The position numbers and the translations under genes were made by a program. Below are positions 20,492 to 32,129 of a stretch of 64,000 bases of DNA, piece after piece; the first letter of the stretch is position 1, and the number at the start of each line of letters is the position of its first letter. The DNA is from Branchiostoma floridae (Eukaryota > Chordata > Leptocardii > Amphioxiformes > Branchiostomatidae): positions 101,437-165,436 of the forward strand of contig NC_049994.1 of assembly GCF_000003815.2 (NCBI RefSeq), in the 5' to 3' direction. The notes under the pieces were generated by a model, which was not told the DNA's origin, made no database searches, and worked only from the letters and a program-made list of their open reading frames with translations.

Positions 20492-22997
20492 GTGGTTCAA
20501 AGGTAATAATCAAAACAGATCTTGCAGTGGCATAAGGGGAGCCGTTGCAGCCGGGGTCAAGACGCCAACTCCGAAGAAAACTGTGCGACCAAAACGAGAC
20601 ACCCGGTTTGGTTCCAAAGTCGGAGTTTCTGTTCACGTTACTCCCGTGAAAGTCGGGGCCAAGAGACCACTGGTGAAAACGCCCACTCCAAAAAAGACAG
20701 TGAAGCGGAGTCTGCTGCGAACTCCTCAGAAGACTTACCGCCCCATTCTACCAGCTGCAACGGTAAGTGTACTGTATATTTTGCCTGTATCTTCAGTTCA
20801 ATCAATCAATCAATCAAAAATGGTTTATGGTTAAAATATGAGTCTAGCAGCCATAGGCTGAATTGTGCCCTATTTCATATGACTCTCTGTACTAAAACAT
20901 TTGTAATCAAACATGACAATTAATAATATTTTATGACGGATACATGATTTGGCTGAACCAATGGCGGAACCAAAGCATGGCAAGATTAGAGTAGAGTAGA
21001 GTCGTTTCAGCCTGGTAGTTTGAACAGTTTGGTCCGCTCTTAAATTTAGTGACACCTGGTCTCTGTGGGTGTTCGGTAATAATTTATTAATTAGTAGACA
21101 ACTTCACGTGCTTGCCAAATTTTTTAAGTTTCATTTGTATACTTATACGTGTTGATCAATTGTTTCCCACGCAGGCTTCCAACACTGCTGTACAGCAGAC
21201 TGAGTCTAGAGTATGTCACAAATCTACACAGATTGGGTGGACCCAGGCTCAGGACCCCATTGGCACAGTGAAGGTGAGCCAGCTTTATGTCTGTCTGCTC
21301 AGGGCTCGAAATACTTTTTATTCTGCAAAATTTCAAGTTGCTAACAGTTCTTTTCTGTTATTTGGAAAATTTTGTACAAATAGTCCTAACAATAGTAACC
21401 GTGTTATAACTTATACTGCCTTAGTAGGATGCGAACAACATCAGAGAAGTAAACAGGTTTCTTATAATCTCTTTCTGGCAATGTGTTGTTTGTATGGGAG
21501 TATGCTGAGCCCTGGTTACTGATAAATATGTGAAAGTCACAATAGGACACTCACGTTGTCATTGAAATCACATTTCCTGGCCATTAATGAAATAGACTGC
21601 CTTATCTAATCATAAATCATGTGAAGGTTTGCACATGGCTAAAATATCAACTGTGTTCTTGTCAACTGTACCGGTTGTTTCCAGACAACAATTTTGGGCA
21701 TACAATGTTGTAGTAAACCACTACCGGTAGTCTACTGAGTCATTCGCTGTACCCGCTGTACTCTATAGCTTAAGCATCACATAGTTGCTTATGGTCGTTT
21801 TTATTATTTCCAGTTGTGAGATTTGGCTGGAAGCCCGAGCAATGGGTTGTTTGCCCATTTGACAGATGTCACGTTATCCGGAACGACAAAATAGTAGATC
21901 ACATCAGAAAATGTCAAAAGGTCAGTCTCTCTTCATTAGTAGCATCTATAGAACAGGGCTAACATGCATTTTATATTCATATTCTTGACTTTGCCATTAT
22001 TCCACAACTTTTGAAGATTGTAATGCCACATTTTATTGTCATAGCAAATAAAAGAGGTAATCACTTATTCACCAGAAGTATACCTCTTCATTACTTGATG
22101 ACACAATATGCTGCCTGTGAGTCTGTGTAATGTATTTGTCACATTTTCGAAAAAAAAATTAAACAAAATTGATGAGACAAAAAGACATCTTGTCATCAAC
22201 ATCAGATGTACGTTTATGGCTATATATTTTATGTTGTCGGCATTCATACTGAACATATTTTTTTTTCAATCATACATTTCCAGTACTACTATGGGCCACC
22301 ACTGGTCCAGTGTGAATATGCCGAGGGACACCGCATGCCAGAAGAGGAGCTTGAGGCCCACGAACTGGTTTGCCCACGCAGTACGTTAATTTACAGTTTG
22401 ATTTTAAAGAACAACAACAGATGTCTGATGTTATCAATAAATCGTACATACTACAAATCCTACATTGATAAATCCTACATGTTATCAACAAATCTTACAT
22501 GTTATAAGAGCTGTTCAAAGAGGACATCTAATTCAACCCAAACTTCCTCACATTCACTGACAAAAAGAAAACAATTCTCATTCTAACATCACAAAACCCA
22601 CCGCACACATAATAAAATGCGGGATCTTTCGTCTTTAACATCTTTCGAACCCAATAAACCAGGATGTAGAGTTAGCTTTTACTCAAAGCTTTAGACTAGA
22701 GTAGACACTTGTGATATTTTGTTACACTGTTTGAATCTTTTATGATACCTGAAATTAGCCCACAGTTGCAATAAACTTTAATATATATTTTATTGTTCTG
22801 CAGGAAGGGAAGAAGAGGTCATCATACCTGCCAACGTCTATGTTGAGGCCCGCTGTGTGGTGTGCCTTGACGCCCCACCTACGGTGACAGTGTTTCCATG
22901 CCTGCATGCATGTCTGTGCCGTAGTTGTGGGCGTCAGGTGAAAATCACCTCAAGCGAATGTCCTCTGTGCAGGGTTAGATATCTCGCTATTTTTTAG
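20492..22997 (+). CDS. Tandem CHHC zinc fingers (GTSF1/U11-48K type) plus C-terminal RING
   Basis: Exons 20492-20762, 21175-21273, 21814-21920, 22284-22380 and 22804-22997 (TAG 22995-22997). The last three join in exact phase. Exon 2 (ends phase 0) does not fit exon 3 (needs one base); a 25-nt micro-exon 21685-21709 (good acceptor, weak donor) would fix this, and residue numbers include it. Exon 1 is basic with two PTPKKTV repeats. CHHC finger 1 is C145-x5-H151-x9-H161-x3-C165 (CPFDRCHVIRNDKIVDH...). Finger 2 is C177-x5-H183-x9-H193-x3-C197. The RING begins CVVCLDAPPTVTVFPC (C217, C220, C232), then H234, C238, C241, C252 and C255 (CPLC), with the H-x3-C spacing of IAP/MDM2-type rings. CHHC fingers occur in U11-48K, TRMT13 and GTSF1/Asterix, the last a Piwi partner. 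RINGs recruit E2 enzymes. The 5' end may be incomplete. Confidence 0.8.
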
Positions 22998-24796
22998 CAT
23001 GTAATCCTCCAGGAATATCATTCATGTTAGATGTTATCGTTAGAAATATTTGCATTTGTGGCGTGTTTTAAAACGGGAAGTATTGGAAGTGTCTATCTAT
23101 GCAGTACATGTGTTGTGCTAAAGGTAATCATCCTATTAGTAAACGTTTTGTGTCAAGTCGAGTTGTGTAGACTGCAACCCGAACTGGAATTAATCATTTT
23201 AAATTTTAATCAAACAAGTCATCGAATGGGATTACCAAAAGACAGAGCCGCAGATAGATTTGACCCCGTCTAAACACAGCCATTAAGTGCCTTTCCTATG
23301 ACAGAAATGATATTCAGCATTGCTTAAGGTATTTGGAAAAAAAGTTGAATACATTGAAAAGAGACTATTAAAGTGAGGCTGCACTAGCTCAACACTTTCT
23401 TGTTTCACAACATAGGATTGAGAAATGGATGTGATGGCCTTTCAGAACATCCTGTCAGTAGATATCATCAAGTACATTTTTTCCGATAAAACAACCACAT
23501 TTATCCACATGGATAGATCATGATACGTGTCATAATTGCAGTACCATAGCATTCGCCGTTACATCGTTTAACAACAACAACATTAGCCGTTTTGAAAGGA
23601 AATCGGATCAACTGATGTAAAAACAGATGGAAACACCTAGTTTGCATTTGTTCAGTTTCATGTATAAAATATGATTCACGTTTGAATGTGGTAGCAATTC
23701 ACAAAGTAACAATTTGTAGGATATGTACGCTCGACCTCTTCTATTTGTAGAAAACAATTGGTGACTTATTTCAAGTGAAATTTGTTACATGCTGCAGGTC
23801 TTCATTTTGAACGCTGGGCTGTGACACAGCAGCTAGCGCTTGTGATCATACGCAAGACCTGAATGGACTTTTTGCTGTAGTAAACTGAGATATCGTTTTA
23901 CGTATCCTCACTGAAGTGTGATACTTGGAACGAAAACTACATATAAAATGTTGTTTTTTTGCGAAAATTTACAAAGTATACCCAGTTAGATCATTCTAGT
24001 TGTATCTAGTAGAGTAGACTGCCCATGGGAGACTGGAAGACCTCAACGTTACCCTGGTGGATGTATACGAGAAGAGAGGGTACCGCGTGCTAAAGATACA
24101 GCTGGACTTGCGGTAGTCATCGTAGAATTTTTTTGAATATAAAAACGATGCTCAATGTTAGAGACAAATTTTCATTTTGAAATCGAATTCATGTTGTTAA
24201 TTATGTACTTAATCACAGTATATCAGTAGGATACATTAAAAATATCATCAATGGTTACCGTTTTTAAAAGGCAACCTTGTTACCTCAGCCCAGTGTCAAT
24301 GTGTTATATATGTCAGGCTAACAGGTATGATATCTATCATGAAGTCACGAATGCTGGCTCCGAATTCTTCCAAAAAGATAACGTATCTACAGTTCTGTGT
24401 ATATACTAGTAAGTAATCATATATATATTAAACTTGAAGAAGTGAGTGAATGTTTGATTTTTAAAGTTGGCAAGAAAGTTCGTCCAACTGAAAGATTCAT
24501 CAACGATAATATGACCCATATTTTGGACGGACACATCGATAACCAGGAAATGTCTTAATTCACCATAACAAGTCAAATCACAAGACTTAGTCCAATTTTA
24601 GCAACGCAGCGATCCCGACTAAATTATGGTGAGGGACACCACTCGAACCCCGTCACAACCTCAGTCTTCTTCGTCCTCAAATTGATGAGTGCGCTCTGCC
24701 GAACACCAAATCGTAAACAGTAAAATCAGCAAAATGCGTTTGCTATCGATAAATTTAAATCTGTACTGTACCCAACTCACTATGATTACACTTCAA
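22998..24796. other. No recognisable gene
   Basis: Downstream of the CHHC-RING stop. No motif-bearing frames, long repeats or transposon ends that I can support. Confidence 0.35.
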
Positions 24797-24799
24797 TAA

Positions 24800-25160
24800 G
24801 GCCACACCGATTTAATTTCTTGGTTCACGGATTCGCTCGCTCCTATTTTTTGGGAAAAAAAATAAAAATAAAAATTACCACTCAGCAAATTTTCACCATT
24901 AATGAAACCATTCACCAACTTTCTGGTGTAGCAAATTGGCCTTTATATTATAAGCTCCTTAAAGTGTGGGTACAGGTGCTGTTACTGTACAAAAATAGTG
25001 TTTTTGTACTTTTTTCAAGCTGAAAACTTTTTTTCTTTATGTTTTGGATTAGCCGTTACCTTTACCCCAACCATTTTACAATTTTTATTTTTATTTCGCC
25101 CTCTCGCTCCATATTTTTTATGAAAAAATCCGTGAACCAAGAAATTAAATTGGTGTGGCC
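24800..25160. mobile_element. Harbinger-like MITE, copy 1, with long inverted repeats
   Basis: TAA flanks at 24797-24799 and 25161-25163. About 85 bp of mirrored termini: GGCCACACCGATTTAATTTC then ttggttcacggatt, and inside them aataaaaataaaaatt. Total length 361 bp with no coding capacity. Confidence 0.8.
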
Positions 25161-25573
25161 TAAGCTATATCCATTGTTCTATATACAGCGTACGCCACCC
25201 AATGTGTAGAGAAAAAAAAAGCAAATAATGTTTATCACCGATACTGCTCCAGCCACATCAGTACAGCAGGGTACTAGAAATCATATCTCGGGGCAGGAGT
25301 GCGTAGCTGCCAACGGATCCTCAATCCCACCTCTGATAATCTTTTTGGGATAATTTCCTAGTACGGCGTACAATTTATAGGGCTCCGTCAACGCACTTTA
25401 CGCCACAACGCCATCTGGGTTCATCGAAACTGACGTTTTCGTGCAGTGGCTGAAGAAGCGCTTTTTAAGCTTTCGCTCGACAGAGAGACCTGTGATCCTC
25501 CTGCTAGGCTTAAACAGCACGCATGTAAATTGCAACGCCATAGACTGTGCGGTGGAACACGACGTAATCTTAT

Positions 25574-25784
25574 CACCAAGAAGTAACCGAGAAGGCATGT
25601 GAAGTATTTCGGAAAAGAGCAATCTGTTTTGTTTGGACGTGTCAACGTTTATACAAATATGTTGACAATAAATTGTAGTGTTCAAGAGCATATCTCAATT
25701 GACTTATAGTTATTTGTGCTATTCTAAGAATCTCATATAAACAATTGCTCATATAATCTAACACAAACAACATGGCATGGAAAA
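25574..25784. mobile_element. Insertion 1 in pogo copy A (unclassified)
   Basis: Flanked by the 10-bp direct repeat gtaatcttat at 25564-25573 and 25785-25794. The uninterrupted paralogue reads gttatcttat followed directly by the continuing transposase sequence (36715-36726). The insert has no clear terminal inverted repeat. Confidence 0.75.
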
Positions 25785-26009
25785 GTAATCTTATTAGGGC
25801 TACCACCCCACTGCACGAGTGTTTTTTTCAACCTCTCGATGAGCCAGGGGAGGGGGGGGGGGCATTTAGCAGAATAAAGGTAAAGTTTCAAGATGTCGTC
25901 AATAACTTGCCCTGGCGAAACCAAACTTCCTCGTCACAAAGTCAACATTTCCCAAAACTTACAAGGTGGCTCGAGAGGAAAGTTTGACAGTTTCAACCAT
26001 TAAGGCTTA

Positions 26010-26203
26010 GATCAAATTTCCAAACCGGGGCCCAGGCACGTATGTTTTAAGAAACGAAAAATCAATCAGATTTTATATCTAGAAAAAAATACACAAATTA
26101 TGCCCTTGAATCTTATTTTGACATTTTGTGTTTATAGAATTATTTTTGCTCACGAAAGCTGACCGACCTGGCTCCTTTTCTGTAATGTGACCTAACCCTA
26201 AGG
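26010..26203. mobile_element. Insertion 2 in pogo copy A (unclassified)
   Basis: Flanked by the 8-bp direct repeat aaggctta at 26002-26009 and 26204-26211. Copy B is continuous at this point. An 8-bp duplication fits hAT-type elements, but I see no convincing hAT ends. Confidence 0.6.
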
Positions 26204-26449
26204 AAGGCTTAAGAAAGGATGGTGTCTACCCTGTGGAACAGAGTCCGATTGTGGAAAGGTGGCTGAAGCTGAATAAAGTGTCAGCATCGACAGTAAGATG
26301 TCATGGGGATGAAAAGCAAGGAGCTATAGCATATTGCCGTGAACTTCTGCCGGAGGAAGAAGACATTCTAGCGATGGCAGAGAAGGTGGCAAATAAAAAA
26401 GAAACGCAGGCAGATAGCAGCCGTGTACTTCTCGACAAAAAATAGGAAG

Positions 26450-27805
26450 TGCTGCAGCTTTTGTGTGATTCTTTTACACTTACAAATATTTCTAAATTTG
26501 GAAATGGCTGAATAAGCTTAATACCCCTATAAATGTAAGCCTAAATTGTCTTCGTTGTTTTTTTCATGTGTGTGTTGAGCCATTGATGCATAACACACCA
26601 ACATACGCAAGGATGGTTGGAATGCTATCTTCCAAGCGCTGACCCATGTACACAACTCTACAAAAAATAGTGAAAAATAATAAAATAATGTTTTCAACAT
26701 TGTAAAGAAACCTTAAGTATCCTTTTCCACATTGTGGATATTTCCAAAGCTTTGCAGAACATGCGGGAAATGTATAAAGTTGAGATAGCGTTCAAAATAT
26801 TTCTTTAGTATCAAGGCTAATAGCCATATGGCTTCAATTTGAAATTTTTATACATACATGTATCACTTTAAGTAGGGATATCTCAGTTTGATTTAGTCTT
26901 ATATGTAAAATGATTTATTTGTTTACTTTATTTCTTCCGGTAAGAAGAAGGGCTGACAGGAAGTTGGATTATGCAACGTACCAAAATAGAGAGCGAGAAG
27001 CATGTTATCGGGAAAATACGTGATTAGTTCAAAGCTGGTAACGTCGCCCAAACACGGAGAGCTAAATGTGCTGCATAATGCTAATCATGAGTAAATTGAA
27101 TGTTGAAATTGTATTTCAGTTAACATTACAAAACTGTACATAATTTACTAAATACTAAACATTATATCCTTGCCAAGATGACATGCACTGTGAATATCCC
27201 TTTTTTACATTACATATCTGGCCATTACAGCTGCTTCCAGAGCTGAGGGGACCACTTGGATGCGTTAAGTCCCAAGTTTATATATTCTGTACTGTAAACA
27301 TTTATTGCCTTGCAATTGATTTTAGGCTACTTAAGTGATAAAAAATTCTAATAAATTAAGAGACAACATATCGACATAATGTACCAAAAAAATCTATAGC
27401 ATTGAATCAGGCCGTATATTGAATTGACTATATTGATGACATCCTCTGGGAACCCCAAACCTAATGCGAACTTATGAAATAACAAAGTTAGTTGACCCAT
27501 GCTGCTCCTGATAAATGATTGCCCTGTGAAACATACTAAACAGCAGGAAGAAGTCAAGAAGAAAAATTAAGTTCCCACACTGCTTCACAAAGAACGTGGA
27601 CAAGAACGTGTACAAAAGATGTTAAAACAGGTAAGTATCCGAGATCCGTATTTTTTTTCGTTTCGTCTGTTTCTTTTAATTTCTTTCAATCATATAATGC
27701 TACATATGATCAGTCGTTTGATTTCATATCTAGTAGTGAAATATAAGTTGCATGAACAATATTAGATACTATTTTTATACAAACTTATTAATTGAACATT
27801 AAAAT
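26450..27805. other. No recognisable gene
   Basis: AT-rich sequence without supported coding or mobile-element signals. Confidence 0.35.
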
Positions 27806-28210
27806 TTTGGCACGCATGGGCCATGTCTTATGAAGTCTGCAAGGTTGTTTTATGCGCACTTGTATTATCAGTAGCACAGTACTGTCTCCCAGTTCTAGCA
27901 AACATGTCTGAATCATATGCTCGAAAGCTCCAGGTTGTACAAAACAGAGCCTGTAGATTGGTGCTTAAATGTCCACTAGAAACACATGTTAAGCAAATGC
28001 ATTTAGACTTGGGTTGTCCCATGGTACGAGAAAGATTCGCCATCAGCACATTGACTATGTTTTTCAGAATACTTGTCAGTAAGGAGCCCCATAATATTTA
28101 CAGCTCCATCGTCCCTGTCCATTCTACCCACACATATTCAACTAGATTATCCAACTCCTTCAGTTTTAAACTCCCTAAGCCAAAAACAAACTCAAACAAG
28201 AGTTCGTAGA
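27806..28210 (+). pseudogene. CR1/L2-like reverse transcriptase C-terminal fragment
   Basis: Continuous frame with VLCALVLSVAQYCLPV (expected L..SLVLPhFDYCs.VW), KLQVVQNRACRLVLKC (LQ..QNRAAR.I), LDLGCPMVRERFAISTL (L.WLp...Rr......) and THTYSTRLSNSFSFKLPKPK (TH.h.TR......LP). It stops before the usual W-N-x-LP block. The missing Asp and Trp in the first block support inactivity. Confidence 0.75.
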
Positions 28211-29660
28211 CCTCAGGCCTGCATGAAATGTATTGGGTTTCTGTAGACCTATTGGGTATTTTTGCCTTTTTGTCTGTGGTACGTGGTTGGAAAAATGAGC
28301 TTTTTACCGTGTTGGTTGTGCACCATGCAAAAGTCTGACTCTGAAATTCCATTTTCTGAATTTGTAAGTTTGGACATGGATGAACATTACTTATTTTGGA
28401 TTTCTTAAGTATGTAACCAACCACAGTACTTTGAAGTTGTTGAGACGCTACCTTTTTTTGTCTCAGATGGCCCATGCACATGTAGTTACTCTGTCACATG
28501 ATATACTAATATCTTCCTATTTCAATGTACTGACCTAATGCAGCTGCTAAGTCTCCTTGGTTTGTGTTCTTCCAATGATATTCATTAAAGATTTATTTCT
28601 GGGGTGTTATTCACTTGACATCGGAATGTTACTTGCATAATTTGACCAATGATACTTTTATCTGTAGTTCCATAGACATTAGACAATATGAATAGTGGTA
28701 GCCCCCATGCAGCAGCAACAGTTAGTCCCCAGGGTGGTATGATATTTTCATTCAATCCATCCAACCCAAACCTAAATCTCCTGTAGTATCTAAGCCAAAT
28801 TTAACAGCATAATTTACTATGAAAAATGTCCTTGTCAATCCCATTTATAGATGGCAAGCTGCTGGCAATGTAGCCTGATTAAATCTCGCTTATAGCAGCC
28901 CGCCAAACATCCGCCGGCCCGCGGGGAGGGGCCAGTTACAGCCCTGGACAGCGGAGTTTGTGTTACACAGACTACTGGCAATGGAAGCTTTGAAAAGTTC
29001 AGAAGCTGTTGTAGTCAGAGCAAACACCCAGCAAACATCCCCGCAAACCAATGAGCAGTTGCTTAGAAGGGGAATTTCATCATATATTTGCCGCGACAAA
29101 ATGCAACCAACGATACTGAATTTAAAACAGAACAAAGCTAAGCCTCCACCACTTAACCCTGCCTGTACCATAGATTAAGCAGGCCCAAAAACCAAGCGAA
29201 TATGACTAGCCCAAAACAACAAATTACCTGTATACAGTATGGAAATGGCATTACCAAAGAAACAAAAAGAAACACAGGACAAATCATACACATACCTTTC
29301 TCTTATGCCCACACTCTATACAGTTCTCCTCCACATTAGAAAATTGCATCTTCTTCTGTTTAAGTTCAAGTTCAACCATGATTGCCAACAGGGTAAAGGA
29401 ACTTGTACCGAAACTTAAAACTCAGTACTATACAGCTCTAGAAACACCACAAAGAGTAATAAGCAAACTCCAATTATACCTGACCAACAGATATATAATC
29501 TTGTACACTCCCGTCATCTGGCAAACTGTCAGTGCCACTAAGTAACCTGATACATTGAAGGTGGCCCAGGCCAGATGATGGTTCTACACCCAACCATAAT
29601 CTGTTTTTAAAACCAAGCAGATATTGGGAGGATGCCCCAACCACACAAAAACAGGATCAA
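28211..29660. other. No recognisable gene
   Basis: A 93-codon minus-strand and a 72-codon plus-strand frame overlap at 28890-29178 but carry no motif. Otherwise featureless intergenic sequence. Confidence 0.35.
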
Positions 29661-29667
29661 CCTATAC

Positions 29668-30265
29668 AGTATCAAGTTCAAGCACTAGGAGGCCCAAAAT
29701 CAAACCTGACCACCAGGACACCACAAACAACTCACGTACCAAATAGCAACACAATGGTGCCTTGCGTTCCGGAGATACAGCGCACGCCCCGTGCCCGCAC
29801 GAAAGGTAACCTAAAATGTCAAGTTCAAGCACCAAGGGCGCCAAAATCAAAATTGAGCATTATTCAGCCACCGCCGACACATGTGCCAAATATCATCGCG
29901 CCAGCACCAGCCGTTCAGAAGATATAACTCCGGAAACACCCCTCTCGGACACAAAATTCGACCTGCCGGGTCAAGTTCAAACGCGACAAGGCCCAAAGTC
30001 AATCCTAGGCAACAGGCAACAACCCCCCACCCATGCACCAAAAATCGTCGCAATCGCGCGTATCGTTCCGGACACACAGCGCCAAAAGTGCCCCCAAAAC
30101 ACCAAAAATGCCACCTGCAATGTCAAGTTCAAACGCCAGGAGGCCCAAAATCAAACCTGAGTGTTAGGCTACCACCCCCAACCCACGTACCAAAAATCGT
30201 CGTGCTCGCACCATCCGTTCACGAGATACAGCGCCCTACATCCCCGGCTACCGAAAAGTTCCCAC
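29668..30265. repeat. Four degenerate tandem units of about 150 bp
   Basis: Unit starts at about 29668, 29818, 29970 and 30121. Each opens with (g)tcaagttcaa(a/g)c, then (a)aggcccaaaatcaa, a cacgtaccaaaaatcgtcg-like block and a (c)gttccg(g)agata(c/a)a block. Units are strongly diverged. The array leads directly into the LINE 3' fragment. Confidence 0.7.
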
Positions 30266-30269
30266 CAGC

Positions 30270-30590
30270 ATCAAAACCATACCTGCATACATGCAGGTAA
30301 AAAGCGAACTTTTCTCTACCGTACCATCAGTCTTTGGAATGACCTACCACCATACATCAAATCTCTGCCCAACATCTCACGCTTTAAAAAGGCAATGTAT
30401 CAAGTCTTCTCAAGCCAATAGTTTTTTTTTAATGTTTGTGTATCTATTAATATCTGTTTGTATATATACATGTATGTTTGTGTATATATTTGCGTTTGTT
30501 TATGTATGTTTCATTGTTCCATATGAACCCTGGTAGACTAGCCCTAAATAGGGCTAAAGGGTATCGGAATAAAGGAATAAAGGAAAATAA
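30270..30590 (+). mobile_element. LINE 3' end (C-terminus, 3' UTR, simple-repeat tail)
   Basis: The frame ending at TAG 30419-30421 has KKRTFLYRTISLWNDLPPYI and ISRFKKAMYQVF, the terminal W-N-x-LP block of CR1/L2 polymerases. A short 3' UTR follows, ending gggctaaagggtatc and a gaataaagg repeat (30567-30584), the usual target-primed 3' signature. Confidence 0.75.
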
Positions 30591-30809
30591 TTCTTTTGTT
30601 AGGTCCAGTCCAACGACGATTTCCTTAGAAAAGTAAAGCAGGTGAGTTTTGTATGGATGCAAATATTGTGGTTGCCCTTTTAATGTTGCAGATATAACCT
30701 TCTCACGAGAAAGAATAAAAGTAACAACGATGTTTGGTATTATTTCACAACCTTCTATTGTATTCAAAATCTGCATCAAATACTAAATACCACATTACAT
30801 TTCAACCAT

Positions 30810-31290
30810 AAAGAGCCTTGGCGTTCGTAAGGCAATCACACAACTCAGAATTGGCTGTCATAAATCAAATATAGAAACCGAAAGATTCAAAAAAATCCCT
30901 ATCGACCAGAGGGTTTGTCCATTCTGTCCAGAGCTAATAGAAGACGAATATCACTTTATGGTTGTATGTCCCAAATATTCCGATATACGCAATTCTCTAT
31001 ACAGAAGGCTGTCATTTTGTACACAAGGATTTATCCAAATGGACCTGAAGTGCAAATTCAAATACATAATGACGTGTGACAATCCCTGCATGGCAGATAT
31101 AGGAAAATATATCAAAGAAGGTTTAGACATTAGAAATTCCCCAAATGATTGTAAAAGCCTCCAATGAATGTAAGAAACTTATCCCATACTACAACTCCTG
31201 CATTAGTTAGATAAGCCTTAAGTTAAGTTATAGCACTGTAGTTATGTAGATGCCATACTTTGTACCTCGTACAATTGTTGTGCAATAAAG
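30810..31290 (+). pseudogene. LINE polymerase C-terminal zinc-binding region, copy 1
   Basis: Frame with QLRIGCHKSNIETERFKKIP, QRVCPFCPELIEDEYHFMVV, then CPKYSDIR. The CPxC...EDEYHF...C arrangement is the zinc-binding-like tail of a lineage of invertebrate non-LTR polymerases. The sequence ends in AATAAA-containing 3' UTR (about 31285). Confidence 0.7.
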
Positions 31291-31296
31291 TTACAT

Positions 31297-31971
31297 ATTG
31301 ACATGCAAACACAACTTTTTAAATACTGTCTTAGACTACGTACCCTACCCAATGATAGAATAGTAAAGAAGGCATATGACACAGCAGTTGAACAAGAACT
31401 AGACTGGACTGTCCATGTTCAAGATATTTTGTGCAGGCATGGTTTCCAAAGTGTTTGGCTTAGCCCTGCGGTTGATGCCAAACACTTTGGTAACATATTC
31501 AAAGACACATTTCTCTCTGGATGGCGTCAAGAAATAAACAGTTGTAATAAACTTAAAACCTATTCCCAAATCAAAAGTCACTATATCCTTGAAAATTACC
31601 TTTCGTCAGTTAGTAATAAAGCTTTTGCTGTTAACATAACCAAATCAAGGACCAGTTCACACTGCTTGGAAATAGAAAAAGGTAGGTACCGTAATATACC
31701 AGCCAACCAGAAGCAATGCCCTCCATGTAAGGATGGTGTTGAAGATGAGTATCATTTTCTAATGACATGCCCTACATATAAAGTAGATAGACAAAAATTA
31801 ATGGATATGACCACATGTAAATTTAGCACAGCTTTACCAGAGACAAAAACATATACTTTTAATATACTAAATATGTCATGTCCAGACTACATATCTTCGT
31901 ATTTAGGCCAATACATTTGTAATGCTCTAAAAAGAGAGAATCTATTCTACAGTAACAGACCAACTTGTTAA
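31297..31971 (+). pseudogene. LINE polymerase C-terminal region, copy 2
   Basis: A 222-residue uninterrupted frame. It has a helical segment (VEQELDWTVHVQDILCRHGF), FKDTFLSGWRQEINS, an H-x-LxIExGRYRNIP block and CPPCKDGVEDEYHFLMTC. It is related to copy 1 and immediately follows its poly(A)-signal region in the same orientation. The catalytic palm is absent, so this is a 5'-truncated element. Confidence 0.75.
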
Positions 31972-32129
31972 ACTTGCATATTGCACTATGTCAATATGCC
32001 ATTCATGTTCACAATTTTACACTATATATGTATGTAGCTATAGAACTAAGACGAGTATCATTGTATTAATTGACTTGTTACTGTTGCCTTACAGTTGTAC
32101 CATATACAAATGTTGTGCATTTGTTCATT

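Larger units (their letters stand above)
25262..26445 (+). pseudogene. pogo/Tigger-like transposase, copy A (twice interrupted)
   Basis: Collinear with copy B at 36395-37080. Recognisable blocks are EIISRGQECVAANG, ATTPSGF, FVQWLKKRF, STERPVILLL and, after the interruptions, DGVYPVEQSPIVERWLKLN near the C-terminus. These are DDE_1 (pogo/Tigger/jerky) blocks. The catalytic Asp of the LLLD block is Gly here (LLLGLNSTHV), and stops occur. Two foreign segments (25574-25784 and 26010-26203), each flanked by direct repeats, break the copy. Confidence 0.75.

Noticed and set aside
22108-22389. 93-codon plus-strand frame overlapping the second CHHC exon
   Set aside because: Different frame from the phase-consistent CHHC exon; the shared DNA is explained by that exon.
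28890-29178. Paired sense and antisense frames as an overlapping gene pair
   Set aside because: No motif, splice or start support on either strand.
29816-30300. 114-139-codon frames in the 150-bp tandem array
   Set aside because: Frames follow the repeat and change between units; no recognisable domain.
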